NCBI GenBank assembly: GCA_028583405.1
Contig: CM053251.1
Location: 4,937,983-5,001,982 of the forward strand
DNA length: 64,000 bases
Source of the DNA: Pogonophryne albipinna
Taxonomy: Eukaryota; Chordata; Actinopteri; Perciformes; Artedidraconidae
Direction: 5' to 3'
The position numbers and the translations under genes were made by a program. Under the pieces are notes generated by a model. It worked only from the letters and a program-made list of their open reading frames with translations, had not been told where the DNA came from and made no database searches. Positions within the stretch are counted from its first letter, which is position 1, and the number at the start of each line of letters is the position of its first letter. Below are positions 1 to 11,754 of this stretch, piece by piece.

Positions 1-3000
1 ATATCACAATTTAATCGGAGCTGATCACAACTTGTCATGAGTGATCCAGTCATCTCGATGAGCGTTCGGGCTGTGAATAAACAACTTGTGTTTTACTTTT
101 AGGCTGTCTGAAGGTATGGACAGCTATCAAAGCTACTATACATCACATTAAGAACGATGTACAAATGAAAGTCGGACACAAATATATAATTTAAATGATT
201 TATTCAAGTTTGCAATATTTTGAACAGGCATCCACAGAGTCTCCTACTTTGTAATGTTCGATACCTCCCTGTAAGCGTCACGATATCCACCTCTCACCCA
301 CAACCTCACATACGAGTACTGAATGTGCATCAAAGTGATCTTAGGAAGGCAGATATAGCAAAAGATGAACGTAAACGACAAACGAGGCGATCGACATGGT
401 AAGTCAACAATGGGTCCTCAATGTACACGCCCCGGATTCCTATGACGAACATAATAGAATGTCGCCAGTTGTCATGACTCACGTTATACTGCAACACCGG
501 TCTTCAGCATATTTTACCGGTCGTAGTCCGGCTAACGGGAACTCTGCCCCACGCAGTCTGCGTGATCGGCCTGTAGGGAGAGGCGGCCCTGCTTATAGTC
601 CCTCAAAAATGTGCCTATTAACACTTGTTTGTGTCATCTATACAAACATAAGTCTACCTGAATTCATGGAATCTCAAAGCACAGTCTTTTTTATAGATAG
701 AGCCCTGTAAGCCGTCATGCTAAACTAAGCTAGCCATGGCCTGGCTCTAAAATCTAACAGGCAGTTACAAGGGAGACGTTGATCTTCTCCTTAAACTTTT
801 GGCAACCTAGCAAATGAGTGCATTTTTCAAATCTTACTTTCCCCTTTAAACTACTCTACTGTGCAAATGAGGATAAACCACATGAGGACATCCAGTATTT
901 ATAGATAAAAGAATAGAAAGAGCGATACACACACACACCACGCTGGCAAACAGAGGCAATCAAATTCAATCACTGCAGGGTATCAGGGAGCGGTGGTGAA
1001 AATAGTTCCCACTTTGCTTTGCATTATACTGAACCTGTGAAAGATAAAAAGAGCACAACGTTAATGTGGTGACATGCAGACAGTCCAAAGCAGCAGGCCG
1101 ATACCGACAGCCATTATTATATTTTTTTTTTTACATATTTGCTTCCTTGGCTTCTTTTTTACGATAAAGGTCAAACAAGGTGAAAAAGTAAGCTATGTCT
1201 CAGCGTTATGCATTTTACTCTGCCGTGTCTTCTCTCTAATCTGTGGAGCAGGCTTGGCAGCATGAGCAGCATATGTAACCAAGCTCTTAGCAAGTGTCAT
1301 CGGTCAGTGTTATGTGCCAGAAATCCCTAATGGACATTTTTCGCTGCTGTAAATACTACATGGCAGGATTTCATTGGCATGTTGCTTGAAGCTGATGCAC
1401 CGTTGGGAACCATTTTCTCTCAAGTTTCAAGTGAAACTAATGGCTCCTTGCTTCAATTTGCACCACCCAGGGCAAAGTTTGGTTCATCTCCCTCCTTCCC
1501 ATTGATTTTGCATACATCTCTGCTGCAGCCCTTTAAATGATAATCTTTTAATTCTGTCTGAAGATAGGGCAAGAGAGAAGTGGATTGAGTGGGAGGAAAG
1601 TGGATAAAACAGACACAGGTATGTTTTTATCAAGCGTTCCATAGTTGGGGCCGTGATCCAGGATCAATGGATGTTCTCAGATCATCGGGTACGTTATGAT
1701 CAAGGGAAGCCGGCGGTCACTGAACCCAGATCAGCTGTCGGAAAGGATGGATAATTAGAGAGCTGGAGAGAATATTCAGAAACAGATGGGAGAACGGAGT
1801 CGCCATGTGTGGGAGAGGAGGAAGAAGAGAGGCTGTCTCTTTGGATGTCAGTATCAGCTGAATGCCTCAAATGTAAAACAAAATGAGAAGAAAGAGTGGA
1901 GAACAAAGCGGGGAAGGAGAAACACAGTTGGATTGGAAGAAAGGATGGACAGAGAGGAAAGCAAGAGGGAGTTTCAAGTTGAGCCAAAGTAGGAGATGAG
2001 GAGATGAAAGGTGCAGAAGCTGTGAGGGAAATAGATAAATATAAATTATTGGTCTGTAACTGATCTACTTTGCCCCGGCAACACACGGGTTTCTCCCCTG
2101 CCGTGCCAATAAGGCAAATGTAAATTTCAGAGAGTTCTCGGTGGAGTCCAAACTTAGTTAGAGAGGCGTAAGAAGGTAGGAGGTAGATGAAAAAGGAATG
2201 TGTGCTCTGTGTGTGTTGTGAGAGAATTCCCCTCGTTCCCGAATGTTTGAAGTTGAAACAGCATGAGAAAGATTGAGAGAAGGAGGTGGAGAAGGAAGAC
2301 GAGTAAGCGAAAATAGCTGCTGTGACCAGATCAACAGTTGGACCTTTGGGGAGTATCAAGTCTCCAGTTTGAGCTGCAGACAAGAACCACTGTCTGGGCA
2401 AGCACACACACAAGTTACTGAGACATGCACACACACAAGTTACTGAGACATGCACACACACTTTCAAACACTGGTGTACAAAGAGGGTTGTCCTCTGATA
2501 AGCAGATCCTGTACTTGATATGCAATCAACACATAAACGCTCCGTTTTCTCTGCTCAAAGGCCTCCCGACACCACTTAGAACCCCCTCGTACTAATGTAC
2601 ACACATAGAATTGCAAAGTGGGAGGATATGCCGATTGCAGACATGTCTCCTCTTGCTGTAAATTCCCATTTTTGATCCTCAACATTGAAACATAAGGGTC
2701 TCCTTAAGGACACTGTGTGTCAACGTCTATGAGTGTGTGAGGAGGTTGGTAGCTTTAAGTGACAGCTTATTAGCATACATAGCATTTGGTTTTGAATCAA
2801 TATACAGTTACAGTTATTGCCTAGGGCTGATTGATCATTTATTGTATACAATTATAGTCTTTTAATGAAATCATATCAGATAAAAGCGTGAATCGTAATA
2901 TCATGATATACAATAACAGTGTCTTGATTGGTAATGGTTGCCACAATCTGATGTTACATTTGTTTTTAATTTGGCTTTACATTAAGACTCTTTGTGTCTG

Positions 3001-3642
3001 AGAAGAGGAGAAATGATTTCACTTTCTGAGACATGTTTTTTTGGCCCAGTTAGATGGCTCCGAAATCTCCGACACCCATGAGCTCCAGCTTACGTTTCTA
3101 TGGAGAAAAAAGAAAGTCAGACGCACCAACCGTGACTCGAGACATTTCAAAATGACCTGTTGTTTCAAGTAGGAACAAAGAACCATGCTATAGTTGCCAA
3201 ATCCATCAAAGATTGCCCCGGCATATAGTGATCTGATTGAACTGGCTGTACAGAATGTTTTATCAGTTTTTATACAAATGGATAATCTTTATCTCAAGCT
3301 TATCAATACGGATATCAGTTTGTTGACTTCTTAACAAAATGCGGCAAGCTTTTACTTTTGACTTTTTATAAAAGAACCAGATATTTCCTTTATTGTTATC
3401 AGTATTATTGGGAGGTTTTTTATACCTTTACTAGATAGGGACAGCAGAGATATGACGGTATTAAGGAAGAGATGCACATCAAAAGTCCCCAGCCTGACTG
3501 GAACTGATAACATTTTGGCCAAAGGTTGTCGTCCTAATCTTTAATCCCTGTGTTTAATGTAGTTTTTAAGCGGGGAATTACATTTGGACCACCTGTCTGC
3601 CTATTGAAAGAGGCTGACTGGATTATTATGTTGTGCTTTAAA

Positions 3643-3845
3643 GAGGACATACTATGCTCATTTTTGCGATCATATTTGTATCCCTCTATTATTACATGGT
3701 CTTCTCTGTTTGGTTAGCTGGCCGGCTCTGTTGTGATTGGTCAATTGCTTACAGAACTTTGGGATTTTAGCCTTTTTAGACCATTCAAATGCACACAAAA
3801 CGATATAACACACTACAGGGAAAGCATAATAGGCCCTTTTAAAAC
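3643..3845 (-). repeat. Dispersed teleost repeat, family A, internally deleted copy
   Basis: This is a minus-strand copy of a repeat also seen at 23630-23960 (+), 37660-37990 (-) and 62970-63310 (+). Shared landmarks are GGCTCTGTTGTGATTGGTCA near 3725-3745 and the end GCATAATAGGCCCTTTT at 3825-3841. The GC-rich centre present in the longer copies is missing. The family has no visible coding capacity and looks like a non-autonomous DNA element. Confidence 0.6.
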
Positions 3846-4562
3846 ATTGAGAATGCAAAACTAGCACACAATCTTTTCAATTTGTGAAGTCTATGTTTAG
3901 AGCTTCATATCTATCCAAATCTTCAAGTCTCCATTATGTTATATGAGAAATAAACAGAACAACACATTTTACCACACACATACACATGTTGTCCATTAAT
4001 CCAGTTTATCTCAATACTCAGAGATTCATTACATCCCGTCAGCGAAAGACACAAAAGCCAAACAGCAGAGTGTGACCTATTGACGGACTATTTATGTTGG
4101 CCATATCGCAGGCATAACAGTGCGAGGCACATGTACACTTTTTCAGGGGCGTCTGGATCGATTCGCCCCCGTAACTAGATATCATTCTGAAAATCAATCA
4201 CACCTGTACTCTCAAGCAATATACATCGTTTATGAGGAAAAAAGAACAACACAAAATACATTTGAAAAGCCTGCAGTCAGAAAAGATTAGAAATGGGTGA
4301 GAAGTAAGAGAAAACAACAGAGAAGAGATGAGGGGAAGGGAATTAAGGAGACTGATGGTTGAGCTGCAGGGTCCAGAGGGCATGGGTAAGTGTGTGTGTG
4401 TGTGTCTTTGTGTGTGTGCAGGAGTGAGTGAGTGACCGTATGCCACACCCACCCACACACACAGAGAGGCTAGCTCATGAAGACAAATGTAGTGACCTTG
4501 CTTAGTGATAAGCCAAAGTAGTGTTGGATGAAATAACTGAAAAACAAAAAGCGAAACAGAGG

Positions 4563-4730
<168 letters not shown>

Positions 4731-4987
4731 TGCAATAGAGATATACAGGTGAATGGACAGATGGGAAGATGGAAAGACAGGGAGAAAATAGTGAGACAAT
4801 AAGAGACGAGGAGGCAAATAGATAGAGATGTGGCTCAATACTGAGAAGGCAAATAAACAAAAGGATATGGAAATACACAGTGACTACATCACACTACTAC
4901 GCACATATTTGGAATCGCCCACACAAAGATTTTTCAGAATAAAATGTCTTGACAAGTTACGTAACACAAGCAGTATTTCTTTTTTTC

Positions 4988-5130
4988 TTAGAGGGGCTTT
5001 ATTATGCTTTTTGTGGTTGTCCCTTACCTGTAGTGTGTTATATAGGTTTTTGTTCATGTAAATGGTCTACAAAGGCTAAAATCCCAGAGTTCCCTTCAGA
5101 GGGACAAAAATAAAGGCCCTTTTGAACATT
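4988..5130 (+). repeat. Dispersed repeat, family A, short copy
   Basis: Plus-strand copy keeping the end motif (GGGGCTTTATTATGC), the CATGTAAATGGTCTACAAAG block that recurs at 23685 and 62990, and the other end (AAAGGCCCTTTT). The central GC-rich part seen in longer copies is deleted. Confidence 0.6.
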
Positions 5131-5742
5131 AAACTATGTAAATATGTCACAGTAGAAGCACAAAAAACAAATATGAACACAACTTTATTAAAATGGACAC
5201 AGCTTTCTTTTGATTACATACTACTCTATATAGCTTGTCTTAATGTTGTTGACTGCCTTGTTGCAACCCTGGCTGACATTAGCAGTTGCATTAGCATCAT
5301 ATTGCTTAAGAATTAGACTTCTTACTATCTAGCAAAACGTTTTATATATGGTTTAGTTTGTGTTACTGTTGAAACAGAAGGACATTTTAAAACCTTAACA
5401 CATTTCCACTGTTTCAAAAAGCGATAGATTTGAAGTGAATGGATGAAACAATCAAACAAAAATGGTACCGTGACAAATTGGTAGGCTATTGTGTTTGCTG
5501 GCTGACTAACAGCTGTGTCTCTGATCTATTTCAGATTATTTCCAAGGACAAACCAAATGCTGACAAGTGACGTATTGTTCTTAACAAAAAAACATCCTAA
5601 CCCGTCTCCTCGTTAGTCTGAGCGAAAATGTTCAAAACTGCTGAGAAGAGAGTTTCCCACACATTTTCTGTCAACATCAACTGAGTTCACATTATCACAT
5701 CACCCAGTCTCATTTTAGAAATCAGCTAAACCACAACTTGAA

Positions 5743-5892
<150 letters not shown>

Positions 5893-6529
5893 GTCATAAT
5901 GTTAATATTGTATGACACCACAGTTGAGGTTAGCAAAGATCACATACAGATTGGTGTAGCTAGTCCTCTCCTAAGCAAGTTCAAATATTCAGGGGTTTTG
6001 AATCCCAGCTGATCGGAAATATGTTGGCGGAGAGAAAAAACTTTTGCTTTAACCATGAATATTTAAGTGCAAAGAGAGCTGGAGATTATTCCAGAGAAGT
6101 GGGGCTCATTGGGAACAGGCTGGACCACCATAAGAGTTCTTATTAAAGTGAGGACTGGATAATTAACCAGCATCAAGGGAACATAAAGGGAGAGAAGGAG
6201 TCTATGGGGAAATAAGGTCTGAGATATATGTATTAGGGGCCAAATCCAATTAAGTCCCTATAGGTAAGAAGGAGGGTTTTTTAATCAGCTCTCATGTCAT
6301 ATAAGGCCCTTGAAACCTCCCCCATTCGTCTACTTCTATAGTTCGACTAACAATATCTAAAATACATCTGTTGGTTTAGCTTGACTTTAAACTAATTCAA
6401 ATCAATTATATTCACCAAAATTGCAGGTACATAAAACATAATGGTGATAAGTGAAGTGGGACACCCAGAAAAGCTATCTGAAGCTTGAGAATAGGGACCA
6501 GGCAATAAAAAGAACGGAGTGTCTATTTG

Positions 6530-6970
6530 TGTAAATAGTATTGTTAGCTACGTACACCCGGGTGTAAATAGCATTATTAGCTAAGGACACCCGGGTGTAA
6601 ATAGCATTATTAGCTAAGGACACCCGGGTGTAAATAGCATTGTTAGCTACGTACACCCGGGTGTAAATAGCATTATTAGCTAAGGACACCCGGGTGTAAA
6701 TAGCATTGTTAGCTACGTACACCCGGGTGTAAATAGCATTGTTAGCTAAGGACACCCGGGTGTAAATAGCATTGTTAGCTACGTACACCCGGGTGTAAAT
6801 AGCATTGTTAGCTACAGACACCCGGGTGTAAATAGCATTGTTAGCTACAGACACCCGGGTGTAAATAGCATTGTTAGCTACAGACACCCGGGTGTAAATA
6901 GCATTGTTAGCTACAGACACCCGGGTGTAAATAGCATTGTTAGCTACAGACACCCGGGTGTAAATAGCAT
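6530..6970. repeat. 33-bp minisatellite, 13 full copies plus a 12-bp partial
   Basis: The unit is 33 bp and starts at TGTAAATAGCATT. Every copy carries the 12-bp palindrome ACACCCGGGTGT at its junction with the next. Three variants differ just before the palindrome (ACGTAC, AAGGAC, ACAGAC). Left to right they run ACGTAC, AAGGAC x2, ACGTAC, AAGGAC, ACGTAC, AAGGAC, ACGTAC, then ACAGAC x5. Since 33 is a multiple of three, an 11-residue peptide repeat is open for 159 codons on the minus strand; this follows from the repeat and is not taken as a gene. Units abut with no spacers, so it is not a CRISPR array. Confidence 0.97.
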
Positions 6971-7269
6971 CTCCCTAAAAAGAAAGTATGAGCAATGGAT
7001 CTTACTAGAATTGGGAAGAGTTTAAACATTAAACAGAAACATTTTCAAGCAAAAAATTACCTAACACACCAAGCAAATACCCTTAAGCCTAAATTAATCT
7101 AACCGTAAATGGTCCCAAAACATTTATTTCATTAGTCCAATCATTGATTGGCTTAAAATAAGTAAGACTCAACAAACACAGAAACGTTACAAGGGGGAAA
7201 AAAGCTTCATATTAAATGTATTTCAGAGGAACTCTAACTCCTCATGTTCCAGATGTTAGACTAGGCAGG

Positions 7270-7395
7270 TGTGGACATAGAGAGAAACTCCCTCTGGAGG
7301 AATCTTTGGGATTATAGCCTTTGAAGACCATTAACATGCACAAAAACCCAAACAGGAAAGAAAAAACCCTAAATAGCTTATTGAGGCCCCTTTAA
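7270..7395 (-). repeat. Dispersed repeat, family A, short minus-strand copy
   Basis: Contains the reverse complement of the family A block (TTTGGGATTATAGCCTTTGAAG, compare TGCAAAGGCTAAAATCCC) and ends near GAGGCCCCTTTAA, as other copies end near GGCCCTTTT. The centre is missing. Confidence 0.5.
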
Positions 7396-7579
7396 GTAAA
7401 ATGTTACTTAAGTGAAAGTACGTAAGTATTCATCTGCAAAATGTCCTAGTATCAAAATTACTCAGTAAGAATGGGTCTTGTAAAAGTGTCTATATATATT
7501 CTATAGACTATTATAAGAGTGGTTTTAATGTTGTGATGGGTCAAAATGGAGCCAATTTTGGGTGGTTTAGTTGTGTTAA

Positions 7580-8160
7580 GAGGCACGCTCACACCGGAGT
7601 ACTTTTCCCCGTACTTTTCCCGATTAGTTCCATTAGTACCCCTTATTTTGCGTTCACACCAAAAAGAGTACTTAGTGCCGGGAACTTTTACCCCCATTTG
7701 TAATGCCTGCTAGAGAGGTGGTACTCTCCTGGGGAGAAAAAAGTACCAATTTCTATTGGCTGGGCGAATTGCAAACCACGCCTCGTAAAACTCTGAAAAG
7801 TTGTGTGAAGCCGCCATTGTATTTGCTGGCATTAGCATTATTAGCATTAGCCCCGCGCACCAACGGAGAGAGAATAACTTATGGCAACACAAAAAAAAAC
7901 ATGGGAGCGGTGGAGTGATGAGGAGGTGTCGGCGTTCTGGCGATTTACTCGGAAGGCTTCCGAGACTTTGGGCGGCAGTATACGCCGTGAAGTTGTTTGC
8001 GGCCTGCCAGTAAACCCAAAGCAGAAGAAGAAGAAGTGACGTCAGCGGCTTCATTTGCGTAATCTTCCCTCAGGGAACTTATTCCGGTGTGAACGCGATC
8101 TGTACTTAGTTCCATGGGGGTACTAAGTGCCGGCACTAAGTACGGCAAAGTGAAAGCGGC
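7580..8160 (+). mobile_element. Harbinger-like non-autonomous DNA transposon (581 bp)
   Basis: The ends are imperfect inverted repeats (left GAGGCACGCTCACACCGG; right complement GCCGCTTTCACTTTGCCG). A TAA trinucleotide lies on both sides (7577-7579 and 8161-8163), as expected for the 3-bp TWA target duplication of PIF/Harbinger transposons. Subterminal inverted similarity includes TACTTAGTGCCGG motifs on both sides. Inside is a 52-codon Myb/SANT-like remnant. No DDE transposase remains, so mobility would have depended on an intact relative. The superfamily assignment rests on the Myb-like peptide and the TAA duplication. Confidence 0.6.
7881..8039 (+). pseudogene. Truncated Myb/SANT-like ORF of a Harbinger-type element
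   Basis: An ATG at 7881 opens a 52-residue frame. Residues 7-20 (TWERWSDEEVSAFW) match the first helix of the trihelix/Myb-like domain in the DNA-binding partner protein of Harbinger transposons: an aromatic-rich start followed by an acidic DEE. The frame ends in a Lys-rich run at the TGA (8037-8039), well short of the roughly 80-100 residues such a domain needs, and no second or third helix is recognisable. Read as a decayed or deliberately shortened accessory ORF inside the 581-bp element. A chance ORF is possible, but the motif and its place inside inverted ends argue against that. Confidence 0.5.
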
Positions 8161-8506
8161 TAAGGTCTCAAATCCCATATGTAATTTACAATATTTCCCT
8201 CTGAGATGTCGTGGAGTAGAAGCACCAAGTGGCAGAAATAGAAACACCGAAGTAAAGTACAAGTAATTTAAGATTATACTTAAGTACTTGCATTGGATGT
8301 ACTTAGTTACAATCCGCCACAGTAAGTCACTTAAAACCTAATGCGGGAAAAAAATCAATCAGACGATTCACTTTACTCGACCGCGATAGGTATCTGCTTT
8401 CTTCTTGTTCTTCAAGTCATTATTTGCGGAGAGCCGACTCTCCATGATGGCGCCAGGGAAGAAAGCTGTAAAGCCTTTCTTGAGACAGAGAGATAGACGG
8501 ATAGAT

Positions 8507-9018
8507 GTCTGGAGAGACAGGCGGGTAGGGAGGCAGGGAGACAGGCGGGTAGGGAGGCAGGGAGACAGGCGGGTAGGGAGGCAGGGAGACAGGCGGGTAG
8601 GGAGGCAGGGAGACAGGCGGGTAGGGAGGCAGGGAGACAGGCGGGTAGGGAGGCAGGGAGACAGGCGGGTATAGGCAGAGAGATAGACGGATAGACGTCT
8701 GGAGAGACAGGCGGGTAGGGAGGCAGGGAGACAGGTGGGTGGGAGGCAGGGAGACAGGCGGGTAGGGAGGCAGGGAGACAGGCGGGTAGGGAGGCAGGGA
8801 GACAGGCAGATAGGGAGGCAGGGAGACAGACGGGTTGGAGGCAGGGAGACAGGCAGATAGGGAGGCAGGGAGACAGGCGGGTAGGGAGGCAGGGAGACAG
8901 GTGGGTGAGAGGCAGGGAGACAGGCGGGTGGGAGGCAGGGAGACAGGCAGATAGGGAGGCACAGAGACAGGCGGGTAGGGAGGCAGGGAGACAGGCGGGT
9001 GGGAGGCAGGGAGACAGG
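8507..9018 (+). repeat. 24-bp G-rich minisatellite, about 20 copies with higher-order structure
   Basis: The unit is 24 bp, built around GGCGGGTAGGGAGGCAGGGA. A longer block containing GAGAGATAGACGGATAGA occurs at about 8487-8508 and again at 8677-8698, so the array grew by both unit and block duplication. Right-hand copies are more variable (CAGATAGGG, GGTGGGTGG). The frames of 209-249 codons on the minus strand are Pro/Leu/Ser repeats caused by this array and are not annotated as genes. Confidence 0.95.
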
Positions 9019-9129
9019 CAGCAATCACACTGCACAAACACGCAGAGGTCAACGCTATCACGGAAACGAGCGTGTTATTTCGTAGCATTTCATCATCATC
9101 ATCCATCTCGGTCGCATGCGCTCTCTCTC

Positions 9130-10140
9130 CCCCTTTCATGGCTGGATTTCTCATTGATGACAAAGCCATTTATGTCTCTCTTATGTTCCTCCCCCCTCTC
9201 CCTCCTCCCCTACCCACCCCTCACTGCCTCTCCTTTATTCTCCCTGCTATTTATGCTTCCTCTATTTATTTTATTTTTTTGCACTTTCTTTTGTCTTTCA
9301 TTCTCAATTTGCGTCTCCTTCTCTTTTTCTCCCTTCTTCGCCTCGCTCACATCTCAGCTATTGTTTCCTCCTCTCTCACCTCCTCCCCCACTGCTCTTTC
9401 TTACATCATTTTCTCTCTAAACACCTCCCCCCTCTTCCTCCTTTCCATTTTACCTTTCCTGTGATTTAAATTCTCATCTTTCTTGCTTTCCTCTTTCACT
9501 CTTACTCTGCCCCCCTCCTAACTTTGCTCGCCCTCTTTTACATGCTTTCTTCCTCTCTTATCACCTCCCTTATTGTTCTCGATACATCACCACTACTTCT
9601 TTTCCTACTCTCCCAACGTGTGCCTTCACAATCCCCTGTTTTCCTTTCCTTAACTTTGTTCTGTATCTTTTCTCTTTCCTCATCTTTTCCTCTTGCTTTC
9701 CCTTTCTCAACTCTCCTTGTTCTCCACGGCCACACCTTTCCTTCCTTTCCTTCCTTTCCTTCCTTTCCTTCCTTTCCTTCCTTTCCTTCCTTTCCTTACA
9801 GTCTTCCATCTTTACTCCCAGTTCTATAATCTTCCTCCGTACATCATCTGATTTCTTTATATCTATCCTCCATGGCCTTTTTCCTTTCCCATCTCTCCAT
9901 CTCCTCCCTTTCTTAATCCTCACATCCTTTCATGTTTCCTTCTTCTCTCCTCTTGCTCCTCCCCCTTCTTTCTCTCCTGCTTTATTCCTTATCCCACATG
10001 CGCTGCTCTCCTCCCCCTTCCGTCACACCCTAATTCTCCTCCACTTTTCCTTCTTTCCTTTTATCTATCTATACTTTAACTTACACATATGCTTACTGCT
10101 ATATCTTCCTCCTCGTTTCCTCCTTTTCCTTCCAGTACAT
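9130..10140 (+). repeat. Kilobase-long pyrimidine-rich tract with an internal 9-bp array
   Basis: About 1 kb is strongly C/T-biased on the plus strand. Inside, 9736-9797 is a tandem array of the 9-bp unit CTTTCCTTC. The tract ends about 450 bp before the acceptor of the first visible cadm3 exon. No coding signal was seen. Confidence 0.85.
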
Positions 10141-10329
10141 GTTTAAAATAATAAAATCCATTGCAATATTTAAAAAAGACATATCAAATGGATTAAGCAA
10201 TATTACAGTTATAACACCTTAAGGTCAAAAAAACATTCAAGCAAATAAATAGATAAAATCATGAAAAAACACTTTATAAAATCCGCCAAATAATTCATTA
10301 AGCGGATCAATTATACATTCATATTCTGA

Positions 10330-10525
10330 TCATCTGATCATTAGGGCGGCGGTGGCGAAGTCCATAGGGACTTGGCTTGGCAACTGGAAGGTCACCAGTT
10401 CAAGTGCTACCGAGGTGTCCCTGAGCAAGGCACTGCTCCCTCCACTGCTCCCCGGGCGCCGTACATACAGTAATGGCAGCCCACTGCCCCTAACACTAGG
10501 ATGGGTCAAATGCAGAGAAACCATT
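10330..10525 (+). repeat. SINE-like repeat with tRNA-type B-box
   Basis: Starts GGGCGGCGGTGGCGAAGT and contains a B-box-like segment (GGTCACCAGTTCAAGTGCT, about 10389-10407), then a conserved-looking body (GAGCAAGGCACTGCTCCC) and an end near AACCATTTCGTTAC. This resembles tRNA-derived SINEs of acanthomorph fish, which I recognise by pattern and did not search for. It lies only 60 bp upstream of a cadm3 exon. Confidence 0.5.
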
Positions 10526-10586
10526 TCGTTACATAGAACATGTTCAATCTTCTTCAATTAATATCCTCTTCCTCTCCTTTCCTCAG

Positions 10587-10739
10587 CGCTCAGAGATAAC
10601 CGCATCCAGCTGCATTTCTCCTCTTCCGTCGAGCTCTCCATCGACATCGGAGAGGTACAGCTGTCGGACGAGGGCGAGTACACCTGCTCCCTCTTCACCA
10701 TGCCCGTCCGCACCGCCAGGGCTACAGTCACCGTGCTAG
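10587..10739 (+). CDS. cadm3: cadm3 exon: second half of the Ig1 (V-type) domain
   Basis: CADM3 is a type I membrane adhesion protein of neurons and forms homophilic and nectin-like heterophilic trans contacts through Ig1. This 153-nt exon, phase 1 at both ends, encodes 51 residues beginning with the family hallmark ALRDNRIQL. It carries DEGEYTCS, with the second disulphide Cys of the V domain, and FTMPVRTA before the G strand ending TVTVL. The match to vertebrate CADM3 is stronger than to CADM4; CADM1 and CADM2 share the exon layout. Acceptor CCTTTCCTCAG at 10576-10586 and donor GTGGGT at 10740. A CA repeat follows the donor by 8 nt. The exon coding the first half of the domain is not in the window. 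Confidence 0.93.
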   Translation, partial: RSEITASSCISPLPSSSPSTSERYSCRTRASTPAPSSPCPSAPPGLQSPC

Positions 10740-10747
10740 GTGGGTCT

Positions 10748-10769
10748 CACACACACACACACACACACA
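10748..10769 (+). promoter_or_regulatory. CA repeat directly after the Ig1 exon donor
   Basis: Eleven CA units start 8 nt inside the intron. Intronic CA repeats near donors are known binding sites of hnRNP L and can tune exon use; a role here is inference. Confidence 0.35.
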
Positions 10770-11754
10770 TGCATATTCTAACACACTGTGCATATTGGAG
10801 GGCAATCTGTCATCTCGATGTTGCCAAAAACAGGATGCAGCTTTCCCAGACCTTGAAATAAACCTGTGACTGTTTGTACCCGACTGTCAGGCAGATTAGC
10901 ATATTCACTTTTTTAAGGGCAGGTGAAAAACAACAACAATACAAATAATTGCTCATTGTAATATAATAAAGATTATTACTCTATAGGAACCTTTTTACCT
11001 CGTGGCTTTTCTTGAAGGAGGATTCCTCTGTGTGAGGCACATCCTAAGGGTTATTCAGATTTGATTCTGAAGCTTTTCTAAAAAGAAAAATGGTTCTCTG
11101 TTCTCACTCAGGTCTATAACGCAACATCCTTATCTTTGTTGTGTTCACACTCTCCTTTAAAACTGATTGACAGGTGATAAATCAGCTTGACTGCCATCTG
11201 TCTTCATTACTCAACCAAACCTGTGGGATTGTGACAACTATGAATGGATACTCCAAAGTTCTCCTCATTTTCTTACAAATATCTCACAACAATGTCTTCT
11301 TTCGGACTACACAAGCAGGAAATGTATTCCCCTTCAAATGACAAACAGAGTTTAACTTGTTTAGAGTTGCGAAAAAGTGGCTCAAATTCACCTTGATGCA
11401 CCGCTGTGGCGTTGTGCTGGCCTGACCTCCCCTGCTGAGTTTACCCTGGCGCAGAGCAGAATGAAGTTTGACCCTGTGGATGTCCACATGCGAGCAGAGG
11501 CTGCCTGTTGGCATGAAGCAAAGAACTGCGGCACTAAAGTGTTTCACTTCCACAAAGTTAAAGGACTTATGAAAGACGGATTAGAAAGAAATGTCTGCAA
11601 TCAGTTCAGAGAAGGCAGAGATTTCGTGACTTCACTTTTCTGTATGGGTAAAAGCTGTACAAACACTGGATCATTCGTTACATACATTTTAGATTCTCCA
11701 CTCCTCATGACAAATAATTTGATCTTAATGTATACAATGGAGTTTCCCTTTTTT

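Larger units (their letters stand above)
7395..8330. repeat. Older repeat split by a Harbinger-like insertion
   Basis: Both flanks of the element at 7580-8160 are halves of one repeat. The left half (7395-7576) starts with TTACTTAAGTGAAAGTACG. The right half (8164-8330) ends in the ACTTAAGTACTTG and TGTACTTAGTTAC blocks typical of a widespread teleost non-autonomous DNA element. The two halves read as one sequence once the 7580-8160 insertion is removed. Its superfamily is not determined from sequence alone. Confidence 0.5.

Noticed and set aside
1700..2467. 255-codon minus-strand frame
   Set aside because: Low-complexity Ser/Leu/Phe composition from purine-rich plus-strand DNA; no recognisable domain or splice structure.
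6474..6953. 159-codon minus-strand frame with an 11-residue repeat
   Set aside because: The frame exists because the repeat unit is 33 bp and lacks stops. There is no start context and no non-repeat domain.
6530..6970. CRISPR-like array
   Set aside because: The repeats abut without unique spacers, and the genome context is vertebrate. The same holds for the 24-, 36- and 37-bp arrays.
8368..9169. Several 200-250-codon minus-strand Pro/Leu/Ser-rich frames
   Set aside because: All three minus frames are open because the 24-bp unit has no stops, so this is a repeat artefact.
10389..10407. Functional tRNA gene
   Set aside because: Only a B-box-like segment is present, with no cloverleaf or A-box of tRNA quality; treated as SINE-like.
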